NCBI RefSeq assembly: GCF_963666145.1
Contig: NZ_OY762614.1
Location: 5,012,501 to 5,076,500, forward strand
DNA length: 64,000 nucleotides
DNA from: an uncultured Desulfobacter sp.
Lineage (GTDB): Bacteria; Desulfobacterota; Desulfobacteria; Desulfobacterales; Desulfobacteraceae
Reading direction: 5' to 3'
Within the stretch, counting starts at the first letter, position 1. Each line of letters starts with the position of its first letter. This document shows, piece after piece, positions 52,198 through 61,679 of this stretch. The notes beneath the pieces are model-generated. The model was not told where the DNA came from. It saw only the letters and a program-made list of their open reading frames with translations, and made no database searches. The position numbers were made by a program, and so were the translations under genes.

Positions 52198-53106
52198 ATG
52201 TTGAAAAATAGTTTTAACGTGCTTTTAATAATTGTGCTTTTGGCCGTTTCGCTTTCAATGCTGCCCATTACCGGATTATGCGAAGAGCAAAGCAATGGCG
52301 GGTACCGATTGGGACCCGAGGATCTGGTCAAAATATCAATTCTGGCCGGTGGTCTCGAACAGGTGGTAAAAGAGATGGTGGTCAGCGAAACCGGTGATAT
52401 AAATGTTCCCTTTGTTGGGAAGATTCCGGCAGCAGGGCTGACCTTAAGTCAATTGGAAAAAAGAATATTTGTCCCCCTGGAACGTGATTATTTTGTGGAT
52501 CCCCAGATCCATCTCCAGATTGTGGAATACCACAGCCTGGAATTTTCCATCTCCGGAGCCGTCAAAAATCCAGGGAAGTTTGAACTGGATTTTACTCCTA
52601 CGGTCATGGATCTGATTGCCAATGCCGGCGGTGTCTTGCCCGGGCGCGGTAATCTGGCCTATATTCTGAAAGGGGTTGGCCACGACACCATGTCAGATTC
52701 TGAGATACACGAAGCCATCAGCACATCAAGCCTGGTAAAAATTGATCTTAACCGCCTTCTGGACGAAGGTGACATGTCTGAAAACATCCGTCTGGTCAGC
52801 GGCGACACCGTCTATATCCCCTTAGGATCAAAACTGGACCAGGCCGCTACCAAGGTCTATGTCCAGGGGAAAGTCAAAAGTCCGGGCATATTTGATTATC
52901 AGCCAGGGCTCACTGCTCTTGGTGCCTGCATCATGGCCGGAGGTTTTGATAAATTTGCGGCACCCAACCGGGCCAAGGTAATCCGTAAAACCGCCGACGG
53001 CCAGGAAACCATTAAAATCAATCTAAAGAAAGTTCAAACCGGCGACAAGGCAGACATCCTCCTAAAGCCGGGAGATCTCATTCACATCCCTGAATCCTGG
53101 CTGTAA
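52198..53106 (+). CDS. polysaccharide export protein (Wza-like)
   Basis: The ATG at 52198 gives 302 residues with an N-terminal signal peptide. The poly-export domain begins at YRLGPEDLVKISILAGG (about residue 33). SLBB-type domains follow, with FSISGAVKNPGKFELD and VYVQGKVKSPGIFDYQPG. No lipobox cysteine is obvious, unlike E. coli Wza. It forms the periplasmic/outer-membrane channel for the polymer and precedes the Wzz-like gene by 21 bp. Confidence 0.88.
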   Translation: MLKNSFNVLLIIVLLAVSLSMLPITGLCEEQSNGGYRLGPEDLVKISILAGGLEQVVKEMVVSETGDINVPFVGKIPAAGLTLSQLEKRIFVPLERDYFVDPQIHLQIVEYHSLEFSISGAVKNPGKFELDFTPTVMDLIANAGGVLPGRGNLAYILKGVGHDTMSDSEIHEAISTSSLVKIDLNRLLDEGDMSENIRLVSGDTVYIPLGSKLDQAATKVYVQGKVKSPGIFDYQPGLTALGACIMAGGFDKFAAPNRAKVIRKTADGQETIKINLKKVQTGDKADILLKPGDLIHIPESWL

Positions 53107-53127
53107 CAGTCAAATACAAGGAAAATT

Positions 53128-54609
53128 ATGGAAGACGAAAATCTGGAAAAAGAGATCCATCTCTCGGACTATTATCTGGTGCTGTTAAAGCACAAGGCGC
53201 TGATCATCTCCTTTTTTGTGATCACTGTTTCTATTACGATTTTGGGTACTTTCCTGATGACCCCGGTGTATCAATCCAGCGCCAAACTGATCATTGACAA
53301 AGAGTCGTCAGCCTCCCCCATTACCGGCGAACGGCTGGATTATGAAAATTATAACTCCCAGTTCATGACCTTTAACACCCATTTCAAGCTGATCACCTCC
53401 GCGCCCGTGATAGAATCTTTGATCAATACCCTGGGGTTGGATAAAGAAGAAGAAAACCTGGATATTAACCCCATCACCAAGGTGATCCGGCAGTTTAAGG
53501 ATAATATCAAACTCTTACTCCAGGTAGATAAAAAGGAACTGCCTCCCCATGAAAAACAATTGGCCCTCATGGAAAAGGTGAAAGAAAAGATTTCCATTGA
53601 TCAGATTCAAGACACCCGCCTGCTAACCATAAATGTAAAAGATAAAAATCCGGTACTGGCAACAAACATGGCCAATACCCTGGCCAATAAATATATTGAG
53701 TTTAATTTGTCCAGCAAAATGCAATCCTCCAAGCAGACCCTGGGGTGGCTGAATAACGAATTGTATGAACTGCGCCAAAAATTGGAACAGTCTGAGAAGG
53801 AATTTTTCGACTATAAGCAGGAAACTAAGGTCTTCTCCCTTGACGGTAAGCAGAAGATGGCCGAGCAAAAAATCGAATCGTTTAACACACGTTATCTCGA
53901 AGCCAGAAACCACCGTTTGGAGCTGGATGCCATAATTGACGAATTCACCAAACATATCAGAGGGGAAAAAGGGATCTCTGCTATCCGGTCACTGATGGAT
54001 AACCCGATGATCGACAATATTTATCTAAAAATAGTAGACCTGGAATTGGAATATTCCCGCCTGTCCAAAATTTATAAAGATCAACACCCCCAAATTTTAC
54101 AGCTTCAAAGTGAACTATCTAAAAGTCAGTCTCGCCTCACCGAGGAGATCAAAAAAGAGCTGTCAAACCTGAAATCTGAGCGTAAGGTGCTTTTAGCCCG
54201 GGAACAAAACCTGGAGAAAACCATTTCAGGATTTGAAACAGATGCGCTTAATACCTCATCCAAAGCCTTGAAATACAGTATCCTAAAGCGTAACGTGGAC
54301 AGCAATCAGAACCTGTATGATCTGATGCTCTCCCGGGTCAAAGAGTCCAATATCCTTCAAACCAGCGACACATCGAATATCCGGGTGGTGGAAAAAGCCA
54401 TGGTCCCTGTGCGCCCTGTATCGCCAAACAAGAAACGGAATATCTTGCTGGGAGCCGTACTTGGGCTTTTCGGCGGTATCGGACTTGCTTTTTTCTTAGA
54501 ATATCTGGACCAGACCGTACGCACCGAAGAGGATATTACATCTCACTTTAAACTGCCGGTACTCTCTGTTATCCCTGAAGCAGACCGGTCCGAGACCTAT
54601 GGAGCCTGA
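53128..54609 (+). CDS. chain-length/polysaccharide co-polymerase (Wzz/GumC type)
   Basis: A 493-residue inner-membrane protein with TM1 about 25-45 and TM2 about 445-465 flanking a long periplasmic coiled coil (about 180-400). The proline-rich VVEKAMVPVRPVSPNKKRN precedes TM2, as in all Wzz proteins. It sets polymer length and activates the BY-kinase encoded 2 bp downstream. Confidence 0.9.
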   Translation: MEDENLEKEIHLSDYYLVLLKHKALIISFFVITVSITILGTFLMTPVYQSSAKLIIDKESSASPITGERLDYENYNSQFMTFNTHFKLITSAPVIESLINTLGLDKEEENLDINPITKVIRQFKDNIKLLLQVDKKELPPHEKQLALMEKVKEKISIDQIQDTRLLTINVKDKNPVLATNMANTLANKYIEFNLSSKMQSSKQTLGWLNNELYELRQKLEQSEKEFFDYKQETKVFSLDGKQKMAEQKIESFNTRYLEARNHRLELDAIIDEFTKHIRGEKGISAIRSLMDNPMIDNIYLKIVDLELEYSRLSKIYKDQHPQILQLQSELSKSQSRLTEEIKKELSNLKSERKVLLAREQNLEKTISGFETDALNTSSKALKYSILKRNVDSNQNLYDLMLSRVKESNILQTSDTSNIRVVEKAMVPVRPVSPNKKRNILLGAVLGLFGGIGLAFFLEYLDQTVRTEEDITSHFKLPVLSVIPEADRSETYGA

Positions 54610-54611
54610 TC

Positions 54612-55841
54612 GTGATCTTTTCTAAAAATAAAGCCGGAAATCTTGAGCAGGACAAAGACGCTCTGTTGAATAATTATTCCTCGTCTTCCAGATTTGCCGA
54701 ATCCTACCGAACTTTGAGAACCAATCTGTTTTTTTCAGCCATGGAAAATGATCTGAAGTCCGTGGTGATAACCTCTTCTGTGTCAGGGGAGGGTAAAACC
54801 ACCACCTGTGTAAATCTGGCCCACACAGTGGCCCAGGCCGACCGAAGTGTTCTTCTGGTGGATATGGATTTGCGCCGCCCCCATTTATCAAGCCTTTTTT
54901 CCATGAGAAAGGAGAAAGGGGTCTCTGACCTGGTAGCAGATGTGTTCGGGATTCATCTGAGCCAGGGTTCTTTGGAACAATACCCGGTCAATGATCTGAT
55001 TCAGCTTACCACGCTTCAGGCTCGAACATGTTGCCTGGATTTGGAAAATGAAGAGACCCAGGTCTCTATTTCGTTCGACAAAGGCCGGATGATAGATGTT
55101 TACTGGAAAAACCGTCCGGATTTCATGAAACTTGCCAACACCCTGATACAGGAAAAACTCCTCACCGAAAAAGAATCGCTTTTAGCCCTAGGACACCAGA
55201 AAAAATCAGTCCAGCGTCTGGGCACCATCCTTTATACTATGGGTTTTGTTTCAAAAAAGGACATCGCCAAGACACTGTCCGTTCATACCATTGAAGCCAT
55301 TAAAGCCGTATCTGCCATGGAGCAGGGAAAATTTACTTTTTCGTCTTTATCTGCGGTCGAAGTGAAAAAATTAATAAACCATGGTATTGATTTTCATAAG
55401 CTCTATGATGAGTTCAATGTGGGTGAGAACATGGGCGACTTTCTTAAAAAGACCATAAACGACATGATTCAGCCTACCTATACAGAAAATCTTTTTATCC
55501 TGCCGGCCGGCAGGGTTCCGCCAAATCCCGCAGAACTGGTTGGGTCCAAACGCACTGGGTTTCTTATGGATTACCTGAAAACCAGGTATGATTTCATCGT
55601 CATTGACTCATCTCCGGTCATGCCAGCCACGGATGCGTTGTTGGTGGCTCCACACACTGATGGTGTCATTCTAATTATTAAATCCCGCCACGCAAACCGG
55701 AAAATCATCCAAGAGGTCCTGAACCGATTTGAAAGCAATAATCTGCCAGTCATCGGCACAATCCTGAATCGGGTAGACATGAAAAAAGAGGGATATTACA
55801 AATACTATAAAAAGTACTACGCTTCCTATTATGGCAATTAG
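54612..55841 (+). CDS. bacterial tyrosine kinase (BY-kinase) with inserted DUF4388-like domain
   Basis: A 409-residue cytoplasmic autokinase from a GTG start. Walker A is SGEGKTT (58-64), Walker A' is VLLVDMDLRRP (80-90), Walker B is FIVIDSSP (328-335), and a Tyr-rich tail sits at 394-408. Between Walker A' and B, residues about 115-270 form an insertion absent from normal CpsD/Wzc kinases. It includes ISFDKGRMIDVYWKN, RLGTILYTMGFVSKKDI and EQGKFTFSS, which fits the DUF4388 (PatA-like) pattern. It is activated by the Wzz-like protein and reversed by the PHP phosphatase. Confidence 0.85.
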   Translation: MIFSKNKAGNLEQDKDALLNNYSSSSRFAESYRTLRTNLFFSAMENDLKSVVITSSVSGEGKTTTCVNLAHTVAQADRSVLLVDMDLRRPHLSSLFSMRKEKGVSDLVADVFGIHLSQGSLEQYPVNDLIQLTTLQARTCCLDLENEETQVSISFDKGRMIDVYWKNRPDFMKLANTLIQEKLLTEKESLLALGHQKKSVQRLGTILYTMGFVSKKDIAKTLSVHTIEAIKAVSAMEQGKFTFSSLSAVEVKKLINHGIDFHKLYDEFNVGENMGDFLKKTINDMIQPTYTENLFILPAGRVPPNPAELVGSKRTGFLMDYLKTRYDFIVIDSSPVMPATDALLVAPHTDGVILIIKSRHANRKIIQEVLNRFESNNLPVIGTILNRVDMKKEGYYKYYKKYYASYYGN

Positions 55842-57399
55842 TCCTTCAAAATTAGTTAAAATCCTCCTTGTCATCGTCCTGTTTGTAATGTTGACAGTCC
55901 AAGGCTTGCTTCTTTCTTCCAGGTATATCTATCAGCAGGGCGTCGAACATACCCTGGACAATGCCTGGGATCAAGCCTTGGTGTCATTTGATAAAGCCGA
56001 AAATATTATTCCGGATTGGCTATGCCAACATTATGCTGCCTGGGACCTCTATCGCATCCATCTTGCGGCCGGTAAAATTTTAAAACAACTCGGACAAACG
56101 TATTTGATAGCCGAAAAAGTCAATCCACCCAAAGCATTTGCAGCCTACTTGTCTGCCAGGACTCGACTTGAGCAGGCAGAACGTATTGATCCAGTCACCT
56201 ATGAAGTTGCATTTAACCAGGCCCAGGTCGAAACCTCTCTTGAAATGATTTATACAACCCTTTATCCCGGAAAGCATCCTCCCTACGATCCAGAACCCCT
56301 TTACCGGAAAGCCGTTCAGCTTCGCCCCAACGGTATTAACGTTTTGTACTCCTATGCCATGTTTCTGGCCTATATAAGTGATGAGAAAAAATTAGGCAGT
56401 ATGGTTAGGCGTATGACTGAAACCTTTCCATCTCTTTATGGAAAACTTAAAACGGAATATTTTTGGTCAGAATCTCTTGTCAGTGAAGCTGAGGCAGGCT
56501 TGAAAGGCGCTTTGGTAAACGATATTTCTACCAGAGAAGCCCATCAGGCCCTTGCTGATATTTACAGCCAAAACGGGGAGAATGATCAGGCCGTTTCCCA
56601 ATATCTGAAAAGCTTAGATATTCGCTCATTTACAAACACCTGGCGTGATTACATTTGTATGGGAAGACTGCAGTATCTTGCCGGCAACATCAATGAGAGT
56701 GACGCCTGGTTTTTAAAAGGGTTACAAAGCACAATAGATTTTAAATCTACACTAAACAGCCTCTACTATTTTTTTAAACACGAAGAACAATTATCGGAAT
56801 TTATACGTTTTGCAACCGGTGTAGAACATGAACTGTTAAATTTTCCTGAAATAGACCTTGCCATTGCCAGGGCGTGGATGGATCAAGAAAATTATCCCTT
56901 AGCCAAAGCGCGTTTACTTCAATTAACCGAAAAAAGTCCTAATGCTGAAGCCTATTATCTTCTAGCAAAAACAGCACAACAAGAACAAAATTGGGACCGG
57001 ATGGAACTTATGGCTCAGAAAAGTACAGTCCTGGATAAGGATAATAGCTCGTACTTTTTTCTTTTTTCTATAGCGTTGCACCGGCAGAAAAAATATTCCC
57101 AGGCCGAAGATGCCGCCACCAAGGCACTTGAAAAATCAAAGGAAGAAAATCCATGGCTGTTTAATCTGCGGGCTTGGGTCCGCTGGGCCCAAAAAAAGTA
57201 TGAATTAGCTGCCCAGGACTGGAAAAGGGCTTTTGATCTGGAGTCGGACAATTCGGGTTTCGCTTATCGGATTTCTCTATGTTATGAGCGCGTTGCCCGA
57301 TTTGAAGAAGCCCAAACCTATGTTACAAAAGCCTTGGATCTATCCCCTGAAAATCCATCGTACCAAAAATTAAAACAACATTTGATCAAAAAGAATTAG
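55831..57399 (+). CDS. membrane-anchored TPR protein
   Basis: A 522-residue protein with one N-terminal membrane segment (about 10-28) and repeated 34-residue TPR-like helical pairs through the rest, e.g. AHQALADIYSQNGENDQAVS and the last repeat near the C-terminus. It overlaps the kinase gene by 11 bp. TPR proteins here often scaffold the polymerase-export complex, which is inferred from context. Confidence 0.78.
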   Translation: MAISPSKLVKILLVIVLFVMLTVQGLLLSSRYIYQQGVEHTLDNAWDQALVSFDKAENIIPDWLCQHYAAWDLYRIHLAAGKILKQLGQTYLIAEKVNPPKAFAAYLSARTRLEQAERIDPVTYEVAFNQAQVETSLEMIYTTLYPGKHPPYDPEPLYRKAVQLRPNGINVLYSYAMFLAYISDEKKLGSMVRRMTETFPSLYGKLKTEYFWSESLVSEAEAGLKGALVNDISTREAHQALADIYSQNGENDQAVSQYLKSLDIRSFTNTWRDYICMGRLQYLAGNINESDAWFLKGLQSTIDFKSTLNSLYYFFKHEEQLSEFIRFATGVEHELLNFPEIDLAIARAWMDQENYPLAKARLLQLTEKSPNAEAYYLLAKTAQQEQNWDRMELMAQKSTVLDKDNSSYFFLFSIALHRQKKYSQAEDAATKALEKSKEENPWLFNLRAWVRWAQKKYELAAQDWKRAFDLESDNSGFAYRISLCYERVARFEEAQTYVTKALDLSPENPSYQKLKQHLIKKN

Positions 57400-57474
57400 T
57401 CTGTTGGTGAGTCCCGATTCAAAACAAACCCCATTCTATCAACTTCTAAGAAAATTTAGGATATAAACGTAAAA

Positions 57475-58980
57475 ATGAATTCAGAGATTCATATAAAATG
57501 GCTTCTGCCCGGATATGTAATTCTTCTTCTTGTGGGGGCTGTAGTTCTGGCTGGACTCCCCTGGGTTCCTATTGCCGCCAATGCCGCCAGCGAAGTTACC
57601 GAAGTGAGCACGACGTGGCCTGAGGATAGCTACATAATTGAAAAGAAGGGAATGATGGTCTCAGCCATAGAATCGCAAACCGGCAGGACCGTTGATTCTC
57701 GTGCAGATGCCGCGGATGTCATCCAGGGGCGGCTTGATGCGCTGCCTCCTTCTGGAGGCCGAATTTTTCTGCGCCTGGGCACCTATGTGCTGTCACATGG
57801 CCTGAAGGTTCGTAGCAGCAGAACCGTAATCGAAGGCGAAGGATACTTTAATACCCGACTGAGATTAGGCGACAACGTGAACGACAATGTCATTGAGTTC
57901 ATGCCACGAGTCAATCTCTCACAGGATGAGATTGTAACAAAACGCAAATGGAATGCTGTGTTATCGTACGTGGCATGTCGCAACTTCACGGTAGATGGCA
58001 ACCGGAAACACAACACCAAAGGCTCTGGAATCATCGGCCCGTTAACCCGGAGTATATTTACGGATTTGCATGTACTTAACATCGCCGAGGATGGGCTGTG
58101 TTTTCCTTGGGGCGGAACCGGACATAAACTCACTCGGCTTGTAGTTGAAAAGTGCGGCCGAAACGGCATCCACATGGGTATCACCGACTCCTGGATTACC
58201 GACTGTACGATTGCCATGACGGAAGGCTCCGGGATCGCTGTTTATGCAGGTGCAACTAAAATACACCATGCCCACGTCTGGCTTTGCGGTATCGGCATTC
58301 AAGCCGGCATCGAGAAATATGGAAGTGGCAGTGTCTGGGTATACGATTCGTATATCGAATCCAATTTGCAGGAAGGTATCAAATTTGGCCCGCGTAATGT
58401 TTATAGGGGGCTTATCGAGGGTTGTACGTTCATGAAAAATTCGTTGGGCAAGGCCTACACATGGAGCGATATCTCAGGTGTCGTAGAAAAACCTTACAGG
58501 ATATCGGATCTGATCATCAGAGGAAATATCTTCTTTGGGGCCAGTAATACTGAGAAGGGAAACACGCTGCACAACATCTGTCTTGGTCCGGAAAGCCGGG
58601 ACAACATCATCACGGATAATGTGTTTTCCAAGACTTGCAAAGGTTCCCCTGTCGTTCAACCGGGCGGCACTAATCGTGTTGACGGCAATGTGAATTTCAG
58701 AACCGAAAACAGTGGTGCGGTCGTTCTTCTTGCCGGACAGACCTCGGTAGACGTGTTCCATGGCTTGGTCGAAGCTCCATTAATCGCAAACCTGACCCCT
58801 ACGTCTGATACGGCCGGCAAACGATTCTGGGTCGGTACCAAGGATGCAAACACATTCTCTCTCTGCATCGATTCACTGGCCATCAGAGATATCTCCTTTG
58901 ACTGGACCGCTACTCTGGGGAACAAACCAACAGGAGAGGTATCTGCTGCGCAGGCTAAAGATCCTGTAAAGAAGCAGTAG
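57475..58980 (+). CDS. secreted right-handed beta-helix protein (pectate-lyase-like)
   Basis: A 501-residue protein with an N-terminal membrane/signal segment (about 14-35). A parallel beta-helix of repeated short strands follows, with typical rungs such as NFTVDGNRKH, GLIEGCTFMKN, LIIRGNIFFG and NIITDNVF. This is the fold of polysaccharide lyases and epimerases. Candidate catalytic residues cannot be fixed by eye. It may trim or modify the exported polymer. Confidence 0.72.
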   Translation: MNSEIHIKWLLPGYVILLLVGAVVLAGLPWVPIAANAASEVTEVSTTWPEDSYIIEKKGMMVSAIESQTGRTVDSRADAADVIQGRLDALPPSGGRIFLRLGTYVLSHGLKVRSSRTVIEGEGYFNTRLRLGDNVNDNVIEFMPRVNLSQDEIVTKRKWNAVLSYVACRNFTVDGNRKHNTKGSGIIGPLTRSIFTDLHVLNIAEDGLCFPWGGTGHKLTRLVVEKCGRNGIHMGITDSWITDCTIAMTEGSGIAVYAGATKIHHAHVWLCGIGIQAGIEKYGSGSVWVYDSYIESNLQEGIKFGPRNVYRGLIEGCTFMKNSLGKAYTWSDISGVVEKPYRISDLIIRGNIFFGASNTEKGNTLHNICLGPESRDNIITDNVFSKTCKGSPVVQPGGTNRVDGNVNFRTENSGAVVLLAGQTSVDVFHGLVEAPLIANLTPTSDTAGKRFWVGTKDANTFSLCIDSLAIRDISFDWTATLGNKPTGEVSAAQAKDPVKKQ

Positions 58981-59148
58981 TGTACGTGCCTGTGGACTTA
59001 TCTAAAATTTTGTCCACTTAATCTTAATCCATGGGGCACTGGGTTCGTATCACTCTGAGTAGCAGAAACGCCACAACATTTGTGGTTATTCGATTTTAAA
59101 AAATACAACGCCATGGCGTGCAGGAGTAGTACGAGCCAGTACCAAGAA

Positions 59149-60675
59149 ATGCAAAGTAATAATAAACGAATAGCAAAAAATACCTTAATGCTGTATTTCA
59201 GGCAGATACTTATCCTTTTGGTTAGTCTGTATACGGTGCGTATCGTTTTAAAAGCACTGGGGGCAGAGGATTATGGTATCCAGAATGTAGTAGGGGGTGT
59301 GGTGGTGATGCTCTCCTTTTTTTCCAACACCATGTCAGCTTCTTCAATGCGTTTCTTTGCCTTTGAGATAGGCAAAAAAAATTATGTGCGCTTAAATCAT
59401 TTCTTTAATCTTACGGCCCTTATATATTTTGCATTAGGGGGGCTTATATTGATTTTCTCAGAAACCATAGGGCTGTGGTTTGTTAAAACACAGATGGTGA
59501 TACCGGAAAATCGCATGGCAGCGGCTATGTGGGTATACCAGTTCTCAGTCGCGTCATTTATATTTCAGCTTTTCGTTACTCCTTATCGATCCATTATCAT
59601 CGCATATGAGGAAATGAGTATATATGCTTATGTAAGTGTTTTAGAAGCTGTATTGAAGCTTGTTACCGTTTATGTTCTGTTGATTGTTGAAGCAGATAAA
59701 TTAAAGGCATATGCGGTTCTTTTATTCTTGACCATTCTTATTTCGTCTGCGGTTTACATTCTATACAGTTCATATAAATACAAAGTATGTAAGCTCTCTT
59801 TTTTTTGGGATTCTGCTATGTTCAATGAGCTGATTTCATATAGCGGATGGTCGTTTTTCGGGGCATTAGCAGGCATGATTAAGGACCAAGGTATCAACAT
59901 TCTTCTGAATCTATTTTTTAATCCTGCAGTCAATGCGGCAAGAGGTGTAGCGTATCAGGTGAATAGTGCCCTTAATCTATTTACGACAAATTTTTTTCAA
60001 GCTGTACGCCCTCAGATAACTAAGAGTTATGCGGCTGGCGAGAATAGAGAAATGATGGCGTTAGTGTTCCGTTCATCTCGGTTTTGTTATTATTTGATAA
60101 TGCTTTTTGCTGTTCCCATACTTTTCGAAACACCCCATATCCTCTCACTCTGGTTAGGTGAAATTCCTGAACATACCGTACTCTTTACGAGACTCGTTAT
60201 TATAACAGCTATGCTGGAATCTTTTAGCTACCCCCTGATAACAGCCGTTAGCGCTACTGGGAATATTAAATTGTATCAGGTTGTAACGGGGGGGGTACTT
60301 ATTTTAAACCTGCCTTTTTCATATGTTTTTTTAAGATTAGGCTATCCTCCTGAAGCCACGATGTATGTTGTTATTGGCACAGCGATATTATCTCAAATAT
60401 CAAGAGTGCTTTTTGTGAGTAAGATGCACAAGATGTCGATAAAGGACTATATAACTGAGACCCTGCTCGTTACATTGTTGGTTACCATATTAACAGGAGT
60501 ACCCCCATATATCGTAACTTTATTCATGAAGGAGAGTTTTGTAAGGTTGCTGATACTGACAGGAGTATTTTTTTGTTTCACTTTGCCGGTACTCTATTTT
60601 ATTGGAATAACAAGTGTAGAGAGAGATATGTTGCAATTCATTATAAAACAAAAAATATATTCCACCTTAAAATAG
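59149..60675 (+). CDS. flippase (Wzx/lipid-linked repeat-unit translocase type)
   Basis: An MOP-superfamily protein with about twelve to fourteen membrane segments. The ATG at 59149 is chosen by alignment to the usual short N-terminus before TM1; upstream in-frame starts add up to 23 residues. Landmarks are YFRQILILLVSLYTVRIVLK, ALGAEDYGIQNVVGG and RGVAYQVNSALNLF. It flips undecaprenyl-linked units across the inner membrane. A 5' A/T-rich shift suggests the following genes form a separately acquired sub-block. Confidence 0.82.
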   Translation: MQSNNKRIAKNTLMLYFRQILILLVSLYTVRIVLKALGAEDYGIQNVVGGVVVMLSFFSNTMSASSMRFFAFEIGKKNYVRLNHFFNLTALIYFALGGLILIFSETIGLWFVKTQMVIPENRMAAAMWVYQFSVASFIFQLFVTPYRSIIIAYEEMSIYAYVSVLEAVLKLVTVYVLLIVEADKLKAYAVLLFLTILISSAVYILYSSYKYKVCKLSFFWDSAMFNELISYSGWSFFGALAGMIKDQGINILLNLFFNPAVNAARGVAYQVNSALNLFTTNFFQAVRPQITKSYAAGENREMMALVFRSSRFCYYLIMLFAVPILFETPHILSLWLGEIPEHTVLFTRLVIITAMLESFSYPLITAVSATGNIKLYQVVTGGVLILNLPFSYVFLRLGYPPEATMYVVIGTAILSQISRVLFVSKMHKMSIKDYITETLLVTLLVTILTGVPPYIVTLFMKESFVRLLILTGVFFCFTLPVLYFIGITSVERDMLQFIIKQKIYSTLK

Positions 60676-60684
60676 GATTTTGAT

Positions 60685-61638
60685 ATGGATACAACTTTTC
60701 TGGTATCGAATGGAATTGCGTTTGAAGAGGATATTTCCTTAAAAACAAAAACATGGATAAAGAGAGGTGGTATAGCTAAAGTTTGGGTGCAACCTACCAC
60801 AATATCTGACTTTAAAAAAGTTATTTCATGGATACAACAAAAAGACTTTGTCTATGAAGTCATTGGTAATACTTCCAATTGTTATTTTTTAAATAATTAC
60901 AACCCTGATGTGATTGTTTCAACCTTAAAGGTTAAAGAGATTAAAATACTCGAAGATGAGGGCAAGATCGTTTGCGATTGCGGTTATAATATGTCTAAAT
61001 TGGCAAAATATTGTAATGCAAATGGTATAAAAGGATTTGAGGGATTCACTGGTCTTCCCGGAACCGTTGCTGGGGCGGCAATAAATAATTCCGGTTGTTT
61101 AGATAGCTTATGTTCTAAAATTATTAATAGCGTAAGAATCGTAAACAATGGAGAGGAGATTGAAGTAACAAATCAGGAACTGTGTTACGAACATAGGGGA
61201 TCTAAGCTTAAATCAAAAGCAATCACGGGTGTTGTGACCCAGGTGATTTTTAACATTGAAAGGGATAATCCTGAAATATTAATTAAAAAAGCAAAACAGA
61301 TAGAGTTGCGTCGAAGAAAGTTTTTAGAAAATAAATACCCCAACTTAGGTTCAAGTTACGCAAGTCTGGAATTCAAAAGAAATATTTGGGAGAAAGTATT
61401 TTATAAAATTATAAAATTAAGTTTTCTTGATCCCGTACTGAAGAGAAAAATAAGTAATAAATTCTTCCTTAAAAGTTATGACACAGAGTCTTTTAGGAAC
61501 TATGTATCAGAGCTTAATTTTAACTGCTTTACATGGAAAGATGATGATGCCGACGAGGCATTCTTTGAGTATATAGACTTTGTGAAAAATTTTTCAAAAG
61601 CAGCAACTTTGGAAATTGAGATTAAAGGCAAAAAATAA
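60685..61638 (+). CDS. MurB-like FAD-binding protein in the EPS locus
   Basis: A 317-residue protein resembling UDP-N-acetylenolpyruvoylglucosamine reductase. It has the FAD-binding segment GFEGFTGLPGTVAGAAINN and an upstream VIGNTSNCYFL. The conserved C-terminal substrate Glu/Ser region is not recognised and the C-terminal 80 residues look divergent. No mur genes are adjacent. Beside a pyruvyl transferase, it may reduce an enolpyruvyl sugar or handle a pyruvylated precursor; this is inferred. Confidence 0.7.
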   Translation: MDTTFLVSNGIAFEEDISLKTKTWIKRGGIAKVWVQPTTISDFKKVISWIQQKDFVYEVIGNTSNCYFLNNYNPDVIVSTLKVKEIKILEDEGKIVCDCGYNMSKLAKYCNANGIKGFEGFTGLPGTVAGAAINNSGCLDSLCSKIINSVRIVNNGEEIEVTNQELCYEHRGSKLKSKAITGVVTQVIFNIERDNPEILIKKAKQIELRRRKFLENKYPNLGSSYASLEFKRNIWEKVFYKIIKLSFLDPVLKRKISNKFFLKSYDTESFRNYVSELNFNCFTWKDDDADEAFFEYIDFVKNFSKAATLEIEIKGKK

Positions 61639-61679
61639 ATGTTGCAATAGATAAAACTAATAAGTTTGAGGGAAATATT

